Assembly: GCF_022200785.1 (NCBI RefSeq)
Contig: NZ_CP087585.1
Location: 2,356,001-2,420,000, forward strand
Reading direction: 5' to 3'
Length of the DNA stretch: 64,000 nucleotides
Origin: Pedobacter mucosus
Lineage (GTDB): Bacteria > Bacteroidota > Bacteroidia > Sphingobacteriales > Sphingobacteriaceae
Shown: one piece after another, positions 17,415-25,517 of the stretch
Position numbering within the stretch: position 1 is the stretch's first letter
How the letters are laid out: each line of letters begins with the position of its first letter
The notes under the pieces: generated by a model
Seen by the model: the letters and a program-made list of their open reading frames with translations, nothing else
Told to the model about the DNA's origin: nothing
Databases searched by the model: none
Program-made: the position numbers and the translations under genes

Positions 17415-18630
17415 ATTTCTTTTTTGCTTCGATGTTTGGCAGAAAACCAGTTATTAAACCAATAAGTGGCAAAAAGGCACAGATTGAAAAAACATATTCA
17501 ATTCCTTTTGCATCAGCAAGTTTACCTAAAAGTGCGGAGCCTATACCGCCCATTCCAAATGCAAAGCCAAAAAATAGGCCGGCTACCAGTCCTACTTTTC
17601 CAGGAATTAGTTCTTGCGCATAAACAAGAATAGCAGAAAATGCTGATGCTAATATCATCCCGATAGGTACTATTAAAACGCCCACCCAAAATAAGTTTGC
17701 ATGAGGAAGTAATAAAGCAAATGGAGCTGTACCTAATATTGATGCCCAAATCACATATTTTCTTCCAAATTTGTCGCCAATTGGCCCACCTAACAAAGTT
17801 CCGGCAGCAACTGAAAATAAAAAAATGAATAAATATATCTGTGAGGTTTGTACGGATACATGGAATTTATCAATCAAATAAAAAGTAAAATAGCTGGTTA
17901 AACTGGCCATGTAAAAGTATTTGGAAAATATTAGGAGCAGTAAAATGGAAATGGCAAAAATTACTTTTTTCTTCGAGAACTGGTTTACAACACTTTGAAT
18001 AGCGACTTTATTTTTATTTTTAGCAATTACAAAACCTTTATACCAATTGCCAACATAACTTAAAATAATGATGGCCAAAAGTGCAATTACCGAAAACCAA
18101 ATCACACTAAATTGCCCATATGGAACAATAATCCAGGCGGCCAATAATGGACCTAAAGAACTTCCCGCGTTTCCACCGAGTTGAAAAACCGATTGTGCTA
18201 AACCTCGCTTTCCTCCAGATGCGGCATGCGCCATTCTTGAAGCTTCGGGATGAAAAATAGAAGAACCAATGCCGATAAAACAAACAGATATAAGCATGGT
18301 GTAAAAATGAGTTGATTGCGACAATGCCACTAAACCGATTAAGGTAAATCCCATTCCAACAGCTAGAGAATAAGGCTGAGGTTTTTTATCGGTATATAAA
18401 CCAACAAATGGTTGCAATAGCGACGCTGCTAATTGAAACGTAAGGGTTATTAAACCGATTTGAGAAAAGCTAAGTCCGTAACTCGTTTTAATAATTGGGT
18501 AAATAGCAGGAATTAAAGATTGGATAGTATCATTTAATAAGTGGGAAAAACTTAAAGCAAATAATATTGGGAAAACAGTTTTTTCAATTATGGTGCTCGT
18601 CGTATTATTTTCAATCATAGGTGTACTCAT
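17413..18630 (-). CDS. MFS exporter of the fosmidomycin-resistance (Fsr) type
   Basis: 405 residues, about 12 membrane helices. The N-terminal half has the Fsr signature HLLNDTIQSLIPAIYPIIK and the region GIGSSIFHPEASRMAHAASG; the MFS A-loop is reduced (GLYTDKKPQP). Family members are proton-driven exporters; E. coli Fsr exports fosmidomycin. The natural substrate is unknown. The -7 box TACATTTG (minus strand, 18636-18643) ends 5 nt before the ATG, so the transcript is probably leaderless. Confidence 0.86.
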   Translation of the reverse strand: MSTPMIENNTTSTIIEKTVFPILFALSFSHLLNDTIQSLIPAIYPIIKTSYGLSFSQIGLITLTFQLAASLLQPFVGLYTDKKPQPYSLAVGMGFTLIGLVALSQSTHFYTMLISVCFIGIGSSIFHPEASRMAHAASGGKRGLAQSVFQLGGNAGSSLGPLLAAWIIVPYGQFSVIWFSVIALLAIIILSYVGNWYKGFVIAKNKNKVAIQSVVNQFSKKKVIFAISILLLLIFSKYFYMASLTSYFTFYLIDKFHVSVQTSQIYLFIFLFSVAAGTLLGGPIGDKFGRKYVIWASILGTAPFALLLPHANLFWVGVLIVPIGMILASAFSAILVYAQELIPGKVGLVAGLFFGFAFGMGGIGSALLGKLADAKGIEYVFSICAFLPLIGLITGFLPNIEAKKK

Positions 18631-18635
18631 TTTTA

Positions 18636-18643
18636 CAAATGTA
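18636..18643 (-). promoter_or_regulatory. -7 box of the MFS gene (leaderless type)
   Basis: TACATTTG on the minus strand, exact TAnnTTTG, 5 nt upstream of the ATG at 18630. No good TTTG was found at the -33 distance. Confidence 0.5.
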
Positions 18644-18766
18644 ACTAAATCAGCTAGCTGGAATGATAAACAACGTTTAGTTGTTATTTATGTTCGGAAA
18701 AATACGAAGGCTTCCTGATCTGAAATACAAGCTTGGTAGACTGCTAGCAAAGAAATTCAATTTATA

Positions 18767-20419
18767 CTATTTCTTTTCCCTAATTGCCTTAAATTCAGAA
18801 CCAATTTTCCATTTGGGATATACCGTTTCATTGCTTAAGCGATAGCCCATATCAAATAACATCCTTACATCTTCTATAATTCCAGATAAATCCCATGTTT
18901 TAGCATCAAAATTATCTTGTGGAGAATGATAGCGATTCTTTGTAAAATCAGCTACTTGCTTCAATCCCCACTCTTTTCCATTTTTAACATTATCAACTCC
19001 AGAACCTGTAAATAATGAAGGCACACCAACTTTAGCCAAATTAAAATGATCTGAACGATAATATAAGCCAGAAGATGGAACCGGATCTGGCACAATAACG
19101 CGGTTTTGTTTCTTTGCAGAGGTGGCCGCATAATCTTCCAATTCTGATTGCCCATACCCATAAACCACTACATCATTTGTTTTTCCTGCTATGCCCATCA
19201 TATCCATATTGATATTGGCAACGGTTTTAGCTAAAGGAAAAACCGGGTGTTTCGCATAATATTCTGATCCTAACAAACCCTGTTCTTCAGCTGTGTAAGA
19301 GATAAATAAAATAGATCTTTCAGGACTCTTTTTTAGCTTTTTAAAAGCCGACGCAATCTCAAATAAGGCAGCAACACCAGTTGCATTATCTACAGCGCCA
19401 TTATAGATGGAATCGCCTTGAACTTTTTCACCAACACCCAAATGATCCCAATGGGCTGAATAAATGATAGATTCATCTTTCCTTTTATCACCAGGTATTG
19501 TTGCCAAAACGTTATAGGTAATTGATTTTTTTATTTTATTCTTGATCTTAAGCGAAGTGATCATTTTAAGATCTACCGCCTTAAAACCTTTCTTTTTTGC
19601 TTCCGTAAACAAGGCATCGGTTTGCCCCGCCATTTTAAAAATTTGCTTCGCAACGTCTAAAGTAATCCAACCTTCTACAACGGTTCTATTCATTCCATTA
19701 TTTTCAGATTGCAGCGTTAATTTAGATTTAGACCATCCACTTCGAACTACCGACCACGGATAAGCGGCAGGTTCATTATCGTGGATAATTAAAATTCCAG
19801 TAGCACCTTGTCTCGACGCTTCTTCAAATTTATACGTCCAACGACCATAATATGTCATGTTTTTTCCTTTGAACAAAGTAGAATCAGCAAAACCTGGATC
19901 GTTAATCATCACGACAACCGTTTTACCTTTAACATCCAAACCTGCATAATCATTCCATCCGTATTCCGGCGCTACAATACCGTAGCCTACAAATACCATT
20001 GGAGAATTTTTTATACTCACCTCATTTACCACCCTTCTTGATCCCGCTACAAAATCTGTTAAGTAATTCAAAGTTAAGGTGCCGGTTTTGCCTTTGATAA
20101 GCATTTTATCTTCTGGTATAGATTTAATTTCTACCATTGGTACTTCTTGAAAAAAACTATCGCCATTACCCGGCTTTAAACCCAGTTTTTCAAATTCAGC
20201 TTTTAAATAGTTAATGGTTTTTGTTTCACCATTGGTAAATGGCTTCCTACCTTCAAAATCATCAGAAGCAATTTTAGCTAAATAGCCGGTTAAGCTAGAA
20301 TCGTTTATTGCTTTTATTGCTAAAGAATCTGGTCCATCGGCGTTACTTATTGACGATTGCCTGCATGCCGATAATGAAAATAAAATTGCGAAGGAGTAAA
20401 AAAGTGTTTTATACATCAA
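18767..20419 (-). CDS. M28 family metallopeptidase lipoprotein with PA domain
   Basis: 550 residues. LSAC at 16-19 is a lipobox, so the enzyme is probably an envelope lipoprotein. A PA-like insert (about 150-250) precedes the Zn-dependent M28 core. Ligands and base of the two-zinc site are visible: H323 in SAHWDHLG, D344 in GAVDNATG, E378-E379 in YTAEEQG, D406 in NINMDMMG and H458 in RSDHFN. M28 enzymes of this type are aminopeptidases or carboxypeptidases acting on peptides taken from outside. Single gene; two adjacent ATGs (20419 and 20416) are possible starts. Confidence 0.9.
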   Translation of the reverse strand: MMYKTLFYSFAILFSLSACRQSSISNADGPDSLAIKAINDSSLTGYLAKIASDDFEGRKPFTNGETKTINYLKAEFEKLGLKPGNGDSFFQEVPMVEIKSIPEDKMLIKGKTGTLTLNYLTDFVAGSRRVVNEVSIKNSPMVFVGYGIVAPEYGWNDYAGLDVKGKTVVVMINDPGFADSTLFKGKNMTYYGRWTYKFEEASRQGATGILIIHDNEPAAYPWSVVRSGWSKSKLTLQSENNGMNRTVVEGWITLDVAKQIFKMAGQTDALFTEAKKKGFKAVDLKMITSLKIKNKIKKSITYNVLATIPGDKRKDESIIYSAHWDHLGVGEKVQGDSIYNGAVDNATGVAALFEIASAFKKLKKSPERSILFISYTAEEQGLLGSEYYAKHPVFPLAKTVANINMDMMGIAGKTNDVVVYGYGQSELEDYAATSAKKQNRVIVPDPVPSSGLYYRSDHFNLAKVGVPSLFTGSGVDNVKNGKEWGLKQVADFTKNRYHSPQDNFDAKTWDLSGIIEDVRMLFDMGYRLSNETVYPKWKIGSEFKAIREKK

Positions 20420-20654
20420 AATTTGTTTGATGGTAATTTAACAAAAGAATACAAATTTTTTATTTTTTTGGCGAGCAAATGCAGAAGTAAGTTTATAAGC
20501 TACTTCTCGCCTTTACTTCAAGGCTGCCCAAATAAAGCCATCGCTTTCGGACTTTACGTTTATTCAGGTCTAGGCGGCATAATTTTCAACTCTTTAATTC
20601 TGCTCCTTTCTAAAGCATCAATTATTTGCAAAAAGCGTAAGCAAATCGAATAGC

Positions 20655-20831
20655 TTAAGAAAAAATTCCGTGAGTAATTTGCTTGGTTGCATCATCAGCA
20701 TAGAAAAGAATTGTAAAGATGCTAGCATCTTGTGTAATCACTAAAATATCTTCCCGCTTAATTTGGTTCTCATTGATGAACCTAGTAAGACGTTCGTGCG
20801 AGCTAAAATAATCTGATTTCAAAACGATCAT
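20655..20831 (-). CDS. Small hypothetical protein, 58 residues
   Basis: Minus-strand frame from ATG at 20831 to TAA at 20655, starting MIVLKSDYFSSHERL and ending QITHGIFS. The composition looks like a real folded alpha/beta peptide (charged first helix, strand DILVITQDASIFTILFYAD) rather than a random AT-rich frame. It sits alone in the 485-nt gap between the M28 and GH28 genes. I do not recognise a family. A plus-strand frame upstream (20423-20653, TTG start) looks spurious. Confidence 0.5.
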   Translation of the reverse strand: MIVLKSDYFSSHERLTRFINENQIKREDILVITQDASIFTILFYADDATKQITHGIFS

Positions 20832-20904
20832 AAAGGTTGATTTTCTTTTTGACAGCTATCAAGTATAATTGTTACGTCTAAACAGTTTGTATGAAAAATT
20901 CGTG

Positions 20905-22269
20905 TTAAAGAGCTTTAAAATCAACTACGTTTTTCTGGATATATTTTTGCTCATCAATTTTATCTGCAGTTACATTTTTAAGAAAAATATCCTTCACTGG
21001 TAAATCTTTTTCTCCTAAAATACGAGCAATAAATTTAACATTTGATGCGCTCATATTTTCTAAATGAATATTCGAAATTGGTGTAAGTTTCCTTATTACC
21101 GTTGGAACTAAGTTTTTCCATTGATAAAGCACATCAGTTTCAATTCCAAGTATGCCTAAATCAATTTTACCTGCTTTTATATTTGAAGCAAAAATATTCT
21201 TAACATATCCACCCATGCGTTCGTTTGTTTTTATAAAAATCAGATGATTTAATTTCGCACCATCAACAACAGTACAATTATTAATAAAAACGTTTTCTAT
21301 TCCGCCAGAAAGTTCACTACCAATTGCAACCAACTGGTGACCATTTTTTACTGTACAATTCTGTATTACAATATTTTTAGATGGTGTTTTTAATCTCCAC
21401 CCTTCTGGGTTTCGACCTGATTTTATGGCAATGGCATCATCACCTTGGTCGAACACACAATCCTCAATTAACACATTTTGACTCATTTCAGGATCAATAC
21501 CATCATTATTATGTCCGTGTGCATAAACTTTGATCTTCCTGATCACAACATTTTTTGATAAGTAAGGATGAATGGTCCAAAATGGACTGTTCGTAATAGA
21601 AATCCCTTCAAGCAAAATGTTTTCACTTCTATTAAATTGAATAAATTGTGGACGAAGATGCGCAGTATCATTTACCATTTGTCTCTCTTTTAAAGGAGTG
21701 TATGCAGCAGCTAGATTGTACAACCTTTTTAAGCTTGCAATGTGCGCACTTGGCCTAGCAAACCAAACTTTCCATGTTTCCATGTTTGCTTTTATTTCTC
21801 CTTCGCCAGTTATTGCGATATTTTTACACTCAAATGCATAAATCAGTGGAGAATAATTATAACATTCCATGCCTTCCCAACTACTTTGAACAGCAGGTAA
21901 ATAATCCTCAGGATTAGCAGAAAAACTTAAAATTGCGCCTTTTTCTAGATGAAGATTTACGTTGCTTTTTAAGTGAATTTTTCCTGTTAACCATTCACCT
22001 TGTGGAATAACAACAATTCCGCCTCCTAATTTATTTGCTTCGTTTATGGCTTTCGCTATGGCTGAAGATGTTTTATTTTGATCCCCTTTTACTGCTCCAA
22101 AATCTACTATCGATAGTTTTTTGCATTTACTAAAATCTGGAATGCTAATATTCGGCATTACAAACGGAGTTTTAACTTTGATTATTGTAGTACCAACAAC
22201 TGATTTATTTTGCGCAAATGCAAAAATCATTAGAGATATAAGCGCTAATGATAGGGTGAGTTTTTTCAT
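20905..22269 (-). CDS. Glycoside hydrolase family 28 (polygalacturonase-like)
   Basis: 454 residues, signal peptide ending FAFAQ (about 20), then a right-handed parallel beta-helix. GH28 motifs: NNDGID at 254-259, QGDDAIAIKSG at 275-285 (the catalytic Asp pair) and NGHQLVAIGSE near 309-319 in place of the usual GHGxSIGS. The RIK motif is changed to FIKT. The family hydrolyses galacturonan or rhamnogalacturonan. The altered third and fourth motifs suggest a rarer specificity. It is not in a polysaccharide-utilisation locus (no SusCD pair nearby). Confidence 0.88.
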   Translation of the reverse strand: MKKLTLSLALISLMIFAFAQNKSVVGTTIIKVKTPFVMPNISIPDFSKCKKLSIVDFGAVKGDQNKTSSAIAKAINEANKLGGGIVVIPQGEWLTGKIHLKSNVNLHLEKGAILSFSANPEDYLPAVQSSWEGMECYNYSPLIYAFECKNIAITGEGEIKANMETWKVWFARPSAHIASLKRLYNLAAAYTPLKERQMVNDTAHLRPQFIQFNRSENILLEGISITNSPFWTIHPYLSKNVVIRKIKVYAHGHNNDGIDPEMSQNVLIEDCVFDQGDDAIAIKSGRNPEGWRLKTPSKNIVIQNCTVKNGHQLVAIGSELSGGIENVFINNCTVVDGAKLNHLIFIKTNERMGGYVKNIFASNIKAGKIDLGILGIETDVLYQWKNLVPTVIRKLTPISNIHLENMSASNVKFIARILGEKDLPVKDIFLKNVTADKIDEQKYIQKNVVDFKAL

Positions 22270-22442
22270 AATTTAAAATAAATTTTATAACCTATAGATA
22301 CTGATCGTTAGCGGGTATTTAACAAGCGAAGATTATTACTATTTGGTTAACGCCGCTATTTTACAACTAATTAGACGAACTGGCATCCTGTAGTATCCTG
22401 CAATAATCATAAATTTAGGTGTATAAATACGGAAGAAACAAA

Positions 22443-22472
22443 AACGGCATCCTTATTTCTAAGAATGCCGTT
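22443..22472 (-). terminator. Intrinsic terminator of the DUF6686-like gene
   Basis: AACGGCAT / ATGCCGTT 8-bp stem, extended by CTT/AAG after a mismatch, with a T-run on the minus strand (GCCGTTTTTG). It lies 17 nt past the stop of the 22489-22818 gene. Confidence 0.82.
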
Positions 22473-22488
22473 GTGGAGAAAGTTAAGT

Positions 22489-22818
22489 TCAAGATTCTTG
22501 ATTGAGCAATTCATATACCCGTTTCATAAAGGTTGCTTCTTCCATTACTTCTACAAAAAGTTGCCAATCCTGCCTGGTAAAAACAAGGCTTATATCCGGA
22601 AACGGCGTAGATAATACCACAACTTCCTGCCCATCCGGTCTTATTTCAAGGTAATCATCAAAATTAAGTTTTCGAGTAGATAGGTAAAAGGCATCGAATT
22701 GCTGAAAAGAAAAGTTCATTACCACTCCGTCTCTCCAAATATTCATTACACTGCAATTGCAGCATTGAGCAATTATTATGTTTTCCTTTTGCGACAGTAA
22801 TAAAGTTTTGCACATCAT
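22489..22818 (-). CDS. Small cysteine-containing protein, probably DUF6686
   Basis: 109 residues, soluble. The N-terminal part has a C-x-C-C-x2-C-like cluster (QCCNCSVMNIWRDG), followed by an alpha/beta region (FSFQQFDAF, then LSTPFPDISLVFTRQDW). I recall this as the Bacteroidota family DUF6686, which is often near iron-uptake genes, but that is memory, not something shown here. It lies downstream of the xusABC-like operon (116 nt gap) and has its own terminator, so it may be co-transcribed with it. Metal binding by the Cys cluster is only a guess. Confidence 0.6.
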   Translation of the reverse strand: MMCKTLLLSQKENIIIAQCCNCSVMNIWRDGVVMNFSFQQFDAFYLSTRKLNFDDYLEIRPDGQEVVVLSTPFPDISLVFTRQDWQLFVEVMEEATFMKRVYELLNQES

Positions 22819-22933
22819 ATCTTGAATTTAAAAATCGCGATCACCTCAACCGTTTGCCTGATCTGCCCGCACCAGAATTAGTAACGGGCAAACAGGACTT
22901 TAGCACAACTAACCATTTATTTGATGCTTATTA

Positions 22934-24235
22934 TTATTGTTGATGCACAGTTTCATATTCAACATCTTTTGTTGGAGCGCTAGATAATTGCTGATTCTTC
23001 TCATTAATATGACTCTTTTCTATGGGCTTTTTATTTGCCTTTTTCTTAAATTTTCGTCCATACCAAATAAGGAAGCCAGTGATTGGTAAACTTGCTCCAA
23101 TTAGCGTAAATAGGAACGCAAGCACTTTTCCTGGAAAACCTAAAATACTTCCGACATGAATATCATAATTCATTTTCCGTAGTTTTCCACCAAAGCCAGA
23201 TTCCTCATAAGGAATACTATAAACGCCTTTTCCTTTAAATTCTTTTAACGTGTGCTGATCAAACGTATAGCTTTGGTTATTGTAAAACTGACCTGTATTA
23301 GGATAAACAGTGATATTAATCGTTGCTTTTGCTTTTGAAGTATCAGGAAAAGTATAATAAAAGCCTTGAGATTTTGGGTGCTTGCTAATTACTTTATTCC
23401 AAGCTAAATCCATTGCTTTTTGGGGCGTATAAAATTTTCCAACAGCTAATGAGTCTGATTCTAACCGTTCAAAATCACCTGCTTTATCTCCTCCCGATGT
23501 TACCCAATATAAGCCATCACTATACCACTTAATTCCATAAACCATTCCGGTTAAAGCAATAAAAAGCAGAAATATCAAAGAATAAAACCCTAATACATTG
23601 TGTAAATCGAGATTAACGCGTTTAAAAGAAGCGCCCCATTTTATTTTGAAACTTTTATCGGTTGTAGATTTATTCCATTTTTTTGGGTACCACCATATTA
23701 AACCGGTAATTAAAAGAATTACAAATACTAACGTCCCATAGTTTACAATTGGTCGACCAATCCCATAAGGAAGCCATAAAAACCGGTGACCATTTAAAAT
23801 AAATCTAAAAAAATCAACTTCGCCTTTTTTGTGTACTACCTTTTTGATAACTTCTCCTGTGTAAGGATTAATCAGCAAACTGGTACCGCCGCCTCTTCTA
23901 CCCTCATCCTTTTTACCTTTCAAATTAAGGCTTATTGCTCTCCCCTGTTGGTATTGAGCATAAGATGGAAGTTTTTCTGGAAAGAGTTTTAATGCAATCG
24001 CACTTAACTGAGATGGCGTAATAACCGGTTTATTTTGCTTTTCAACTTTTGTTTCGGGCTGCAATAAAGCCGTGATTTCTTCATTAAAAACCCAAATACA
24101 TCCTGTTAAACAAACAATTACAACGATGACACCAGAACCTAAGCCAAGCCATAGGTGAAGCCATTTATTAATCCTCGTAAAACGAGAATCTTTATTTTTT
24201 TTCTTTGCCGGTATAGCCTTAGTTCCTGTTGCCAT
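22934..24235 (-). CDS. PepSY-domain inner-membrane protein, XusC-like
   Basis: 433 residues. Layout: short cytoplasmic N-terminus, helix at about 30-50, PepSY region, three more membrane helices (around 165, 215-235 and 380-400), and a lysine-rich tail. His residues in or near the helices (LHLWLGLGSG, LNGHRFLWLP, LDLHNVLGFY, YDIHVGSILG) fit the PepSY_TM class that binds haem and reduces ferric siderophores in the inner membrane. It is the third gene behind a TonB receptor and a DUF4374 lipoprotein, the same order as Bacteroides xusABC. Confidence 0.82.
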   Translation of the reverse strand: MATGTKAIPAKKKNKDSRFTRINKWLHLWLGLGSGVIVVIVCLTGCIWVFNEEITALLQPETKVEKQNKPVITPSQLSAIALKLFPEKLPSYAQYQQGRAISLNLKGKKDEGRRGGGTSLLINPYTGEVIKKVVHKKGEVDFFRFILNGHRFLWLPYGIGRPIVNYGTLVFVILLITGLIWWYPKKWNKSTTDKSFKIKWGASFKRVNLDLHNVLGFYSLIFLLFIALTGMVYGIKWYSDGLYWVTSGGDKAGDFERLESDSLAVGKFYTPQKAMDLAWNKVISKHPKSQGFYYTFPDTSKAKATINITVYPNTGQFYNNQSYTFDQHTLKEFKGKGVYSIPYEESGFGGKLRKMNYDIHVGSILGFPGKVLAFLFTLIGASLPITGFLIWYGRKFKKKANKKPIEKSHINEKNQQLSSAPTKDVEYETVHQQ

Positions 24236-24265
24236 TGTTCCTTTTTATTATGTGAGCGTCTGTTA

Positions 24266-25489
24266 TTATTTAATATGCTGAATAGCCGTAATTAAACCGC
24301 CTTCTACCTTCAAACCTTTAGTTGCTGTGTTGTTTGAAGCATCAATCTTATAGACCCAAGTAGTACCGTCAGTTAAATTAACACCAACATAACCAAGTCT
24401 TCCATCTTTTGGAGAGTAGTTGGTAGTGGTTAAGCTAGATATATTAGCCGCATCAGGGAAACCTGTTACCGGAGTTACCGTTTTAGTTACAACATCAACA
24501 ACAGCCAACTTTTTACCCACTACGTAGGCACCTTTAGTTGCTTTAGCCTCAATGTTGGCAACAAATTTATTTTGACCAACATACAACCAGTTGGTAATTA
24601 CATAACCGTTTGATGCAATTTCGAAATTCATTAAATAGGTTTGATCAAACTCAGTTGTACCTGTTTTTATTTTTGTGATAGACGATGGCTTGCTTGAAGT
24701 TAAAACGCCACCTTTTACAGCTACAGAGGATGAAAATGCATAAGCATCACCATTTTCTACTACTTCAAGAGCATCGGTAAAATATCTACCAATAAAACTT
24801 GTTCTTGTATCTCTAATCGTTTTTTCATATTGCATTGCTGGATAAGAATATACCGCGATACCTGCTTCATCAGGATGATCTGTTTCAAATGTGCGGCCTA
24901 TAATAGGAAAGTATGGTGCAAATACTTTGGTGCCAACTTGTTTAATCCAACTAAAATGAGCGATTTCACCGTTGCCTGTTGGTTGCACTGCATCAAGCGT
25001 ACCTTCTGCAGTTTGTTGGTTTGTGGTTGCGCTTACAATATACCAATTCGCTAAAGTTGCACCGGCTGCTGCATAAGCTCTTGGCACTTTTACCATTAAA
25101 ATATCATTATTTACTGGTGCAAAAGCATGAACTGTTGCTGCTGTAAAGTCATTTACCTTACTTAATTTACCTGATTTAATATCATAAACAGTTACAGCAC
25201 CAGGATTTCCCTGTCCGTAAAGCATACTAAAAAATTTACTTCCCAAGGTTACGTAATAACGATAAGTACCATCCTGTTCTACACCATTTCCGATAATAGA
25301 AACAGCACCCTGATCTAAATTGCTAGCAGTAACAAGATAATCGGCAACACCTGTAGATGCAACTGGCGTAACTGCCAACACATAGTTTCCTGGATTTTCT
25401 GCCACTGCCTCAGTACCATTTTTTTTGCAAGAGCTAAATGCTGCTGTAAAGGCCAGCGCAACAAGCGCTTTGGTAATTGTTGATTTCAT
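24266..25489 (-). CDS. DUF4374 lipoprotein, XusB-like
   Basis: 407 residues with a lipobox at FSSC (Cys21) followed by the usual KKN sequence. The rest is repetitive beta-strand sequence with spaced Gly and aromatic residues, as in a beta-propeller. DUF4374 is the family of Bacteroides XusB, a surface lipoprotein that binds siderophores of other bacteria and hands them to the TonB receptor. It lies between the receptor and the PepSY gene with 28-30 nt gaps, so one operon. The siderophore is not predictable from sequence. Confidence 0.8.
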   Translation of the reverse strand: MKSTITKALVALAFTAAFSSCKKNGTEAVAENPGNYVLAVTPVASTGVADYLVTASNLDQGAVSIIGNGVEQDGTYRYYVTLGSKFFSMLYGQGNPGAVTVYDIKSGKLSKVNDFTAATVHAFAPVNNDILMVKVPRAYAAAGATLANWYIVSATTNQQTAEGTLDAVQPTGNGEIAHFSWIKQVGTKVFAPYFPIIGRTFETDHPDEAGIAVYSYPAMQYEKTIRDTRTSFIGRYFTDALEVVENGDAYAFSSSVAVKGGVLTSSKPSSITKIKTGTTEFDQTYLMNFEIASNGYVITNWLYVGQNKFVANIEAKATKGAYVVGKKLAVVDVVTKTVTPVTGFPDAANISSLTTTNYSPKDGRLGYVGVNLTDGTTWVYKIDASNNTATKGLKVEGGLITAIQHIK

Positions 25490-25517
25490 ATTGATTTTTA
25501 TTATATTATTTAAATGA

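Noticed and set aside
20423..20653. Plus-strand frame of 76 codons after the M28 gene
   Set aside because: Starts with TTG, no recognisable motif, sequence resembles repeat debris; the minus-strand 58-codon frame nearby is more credible.
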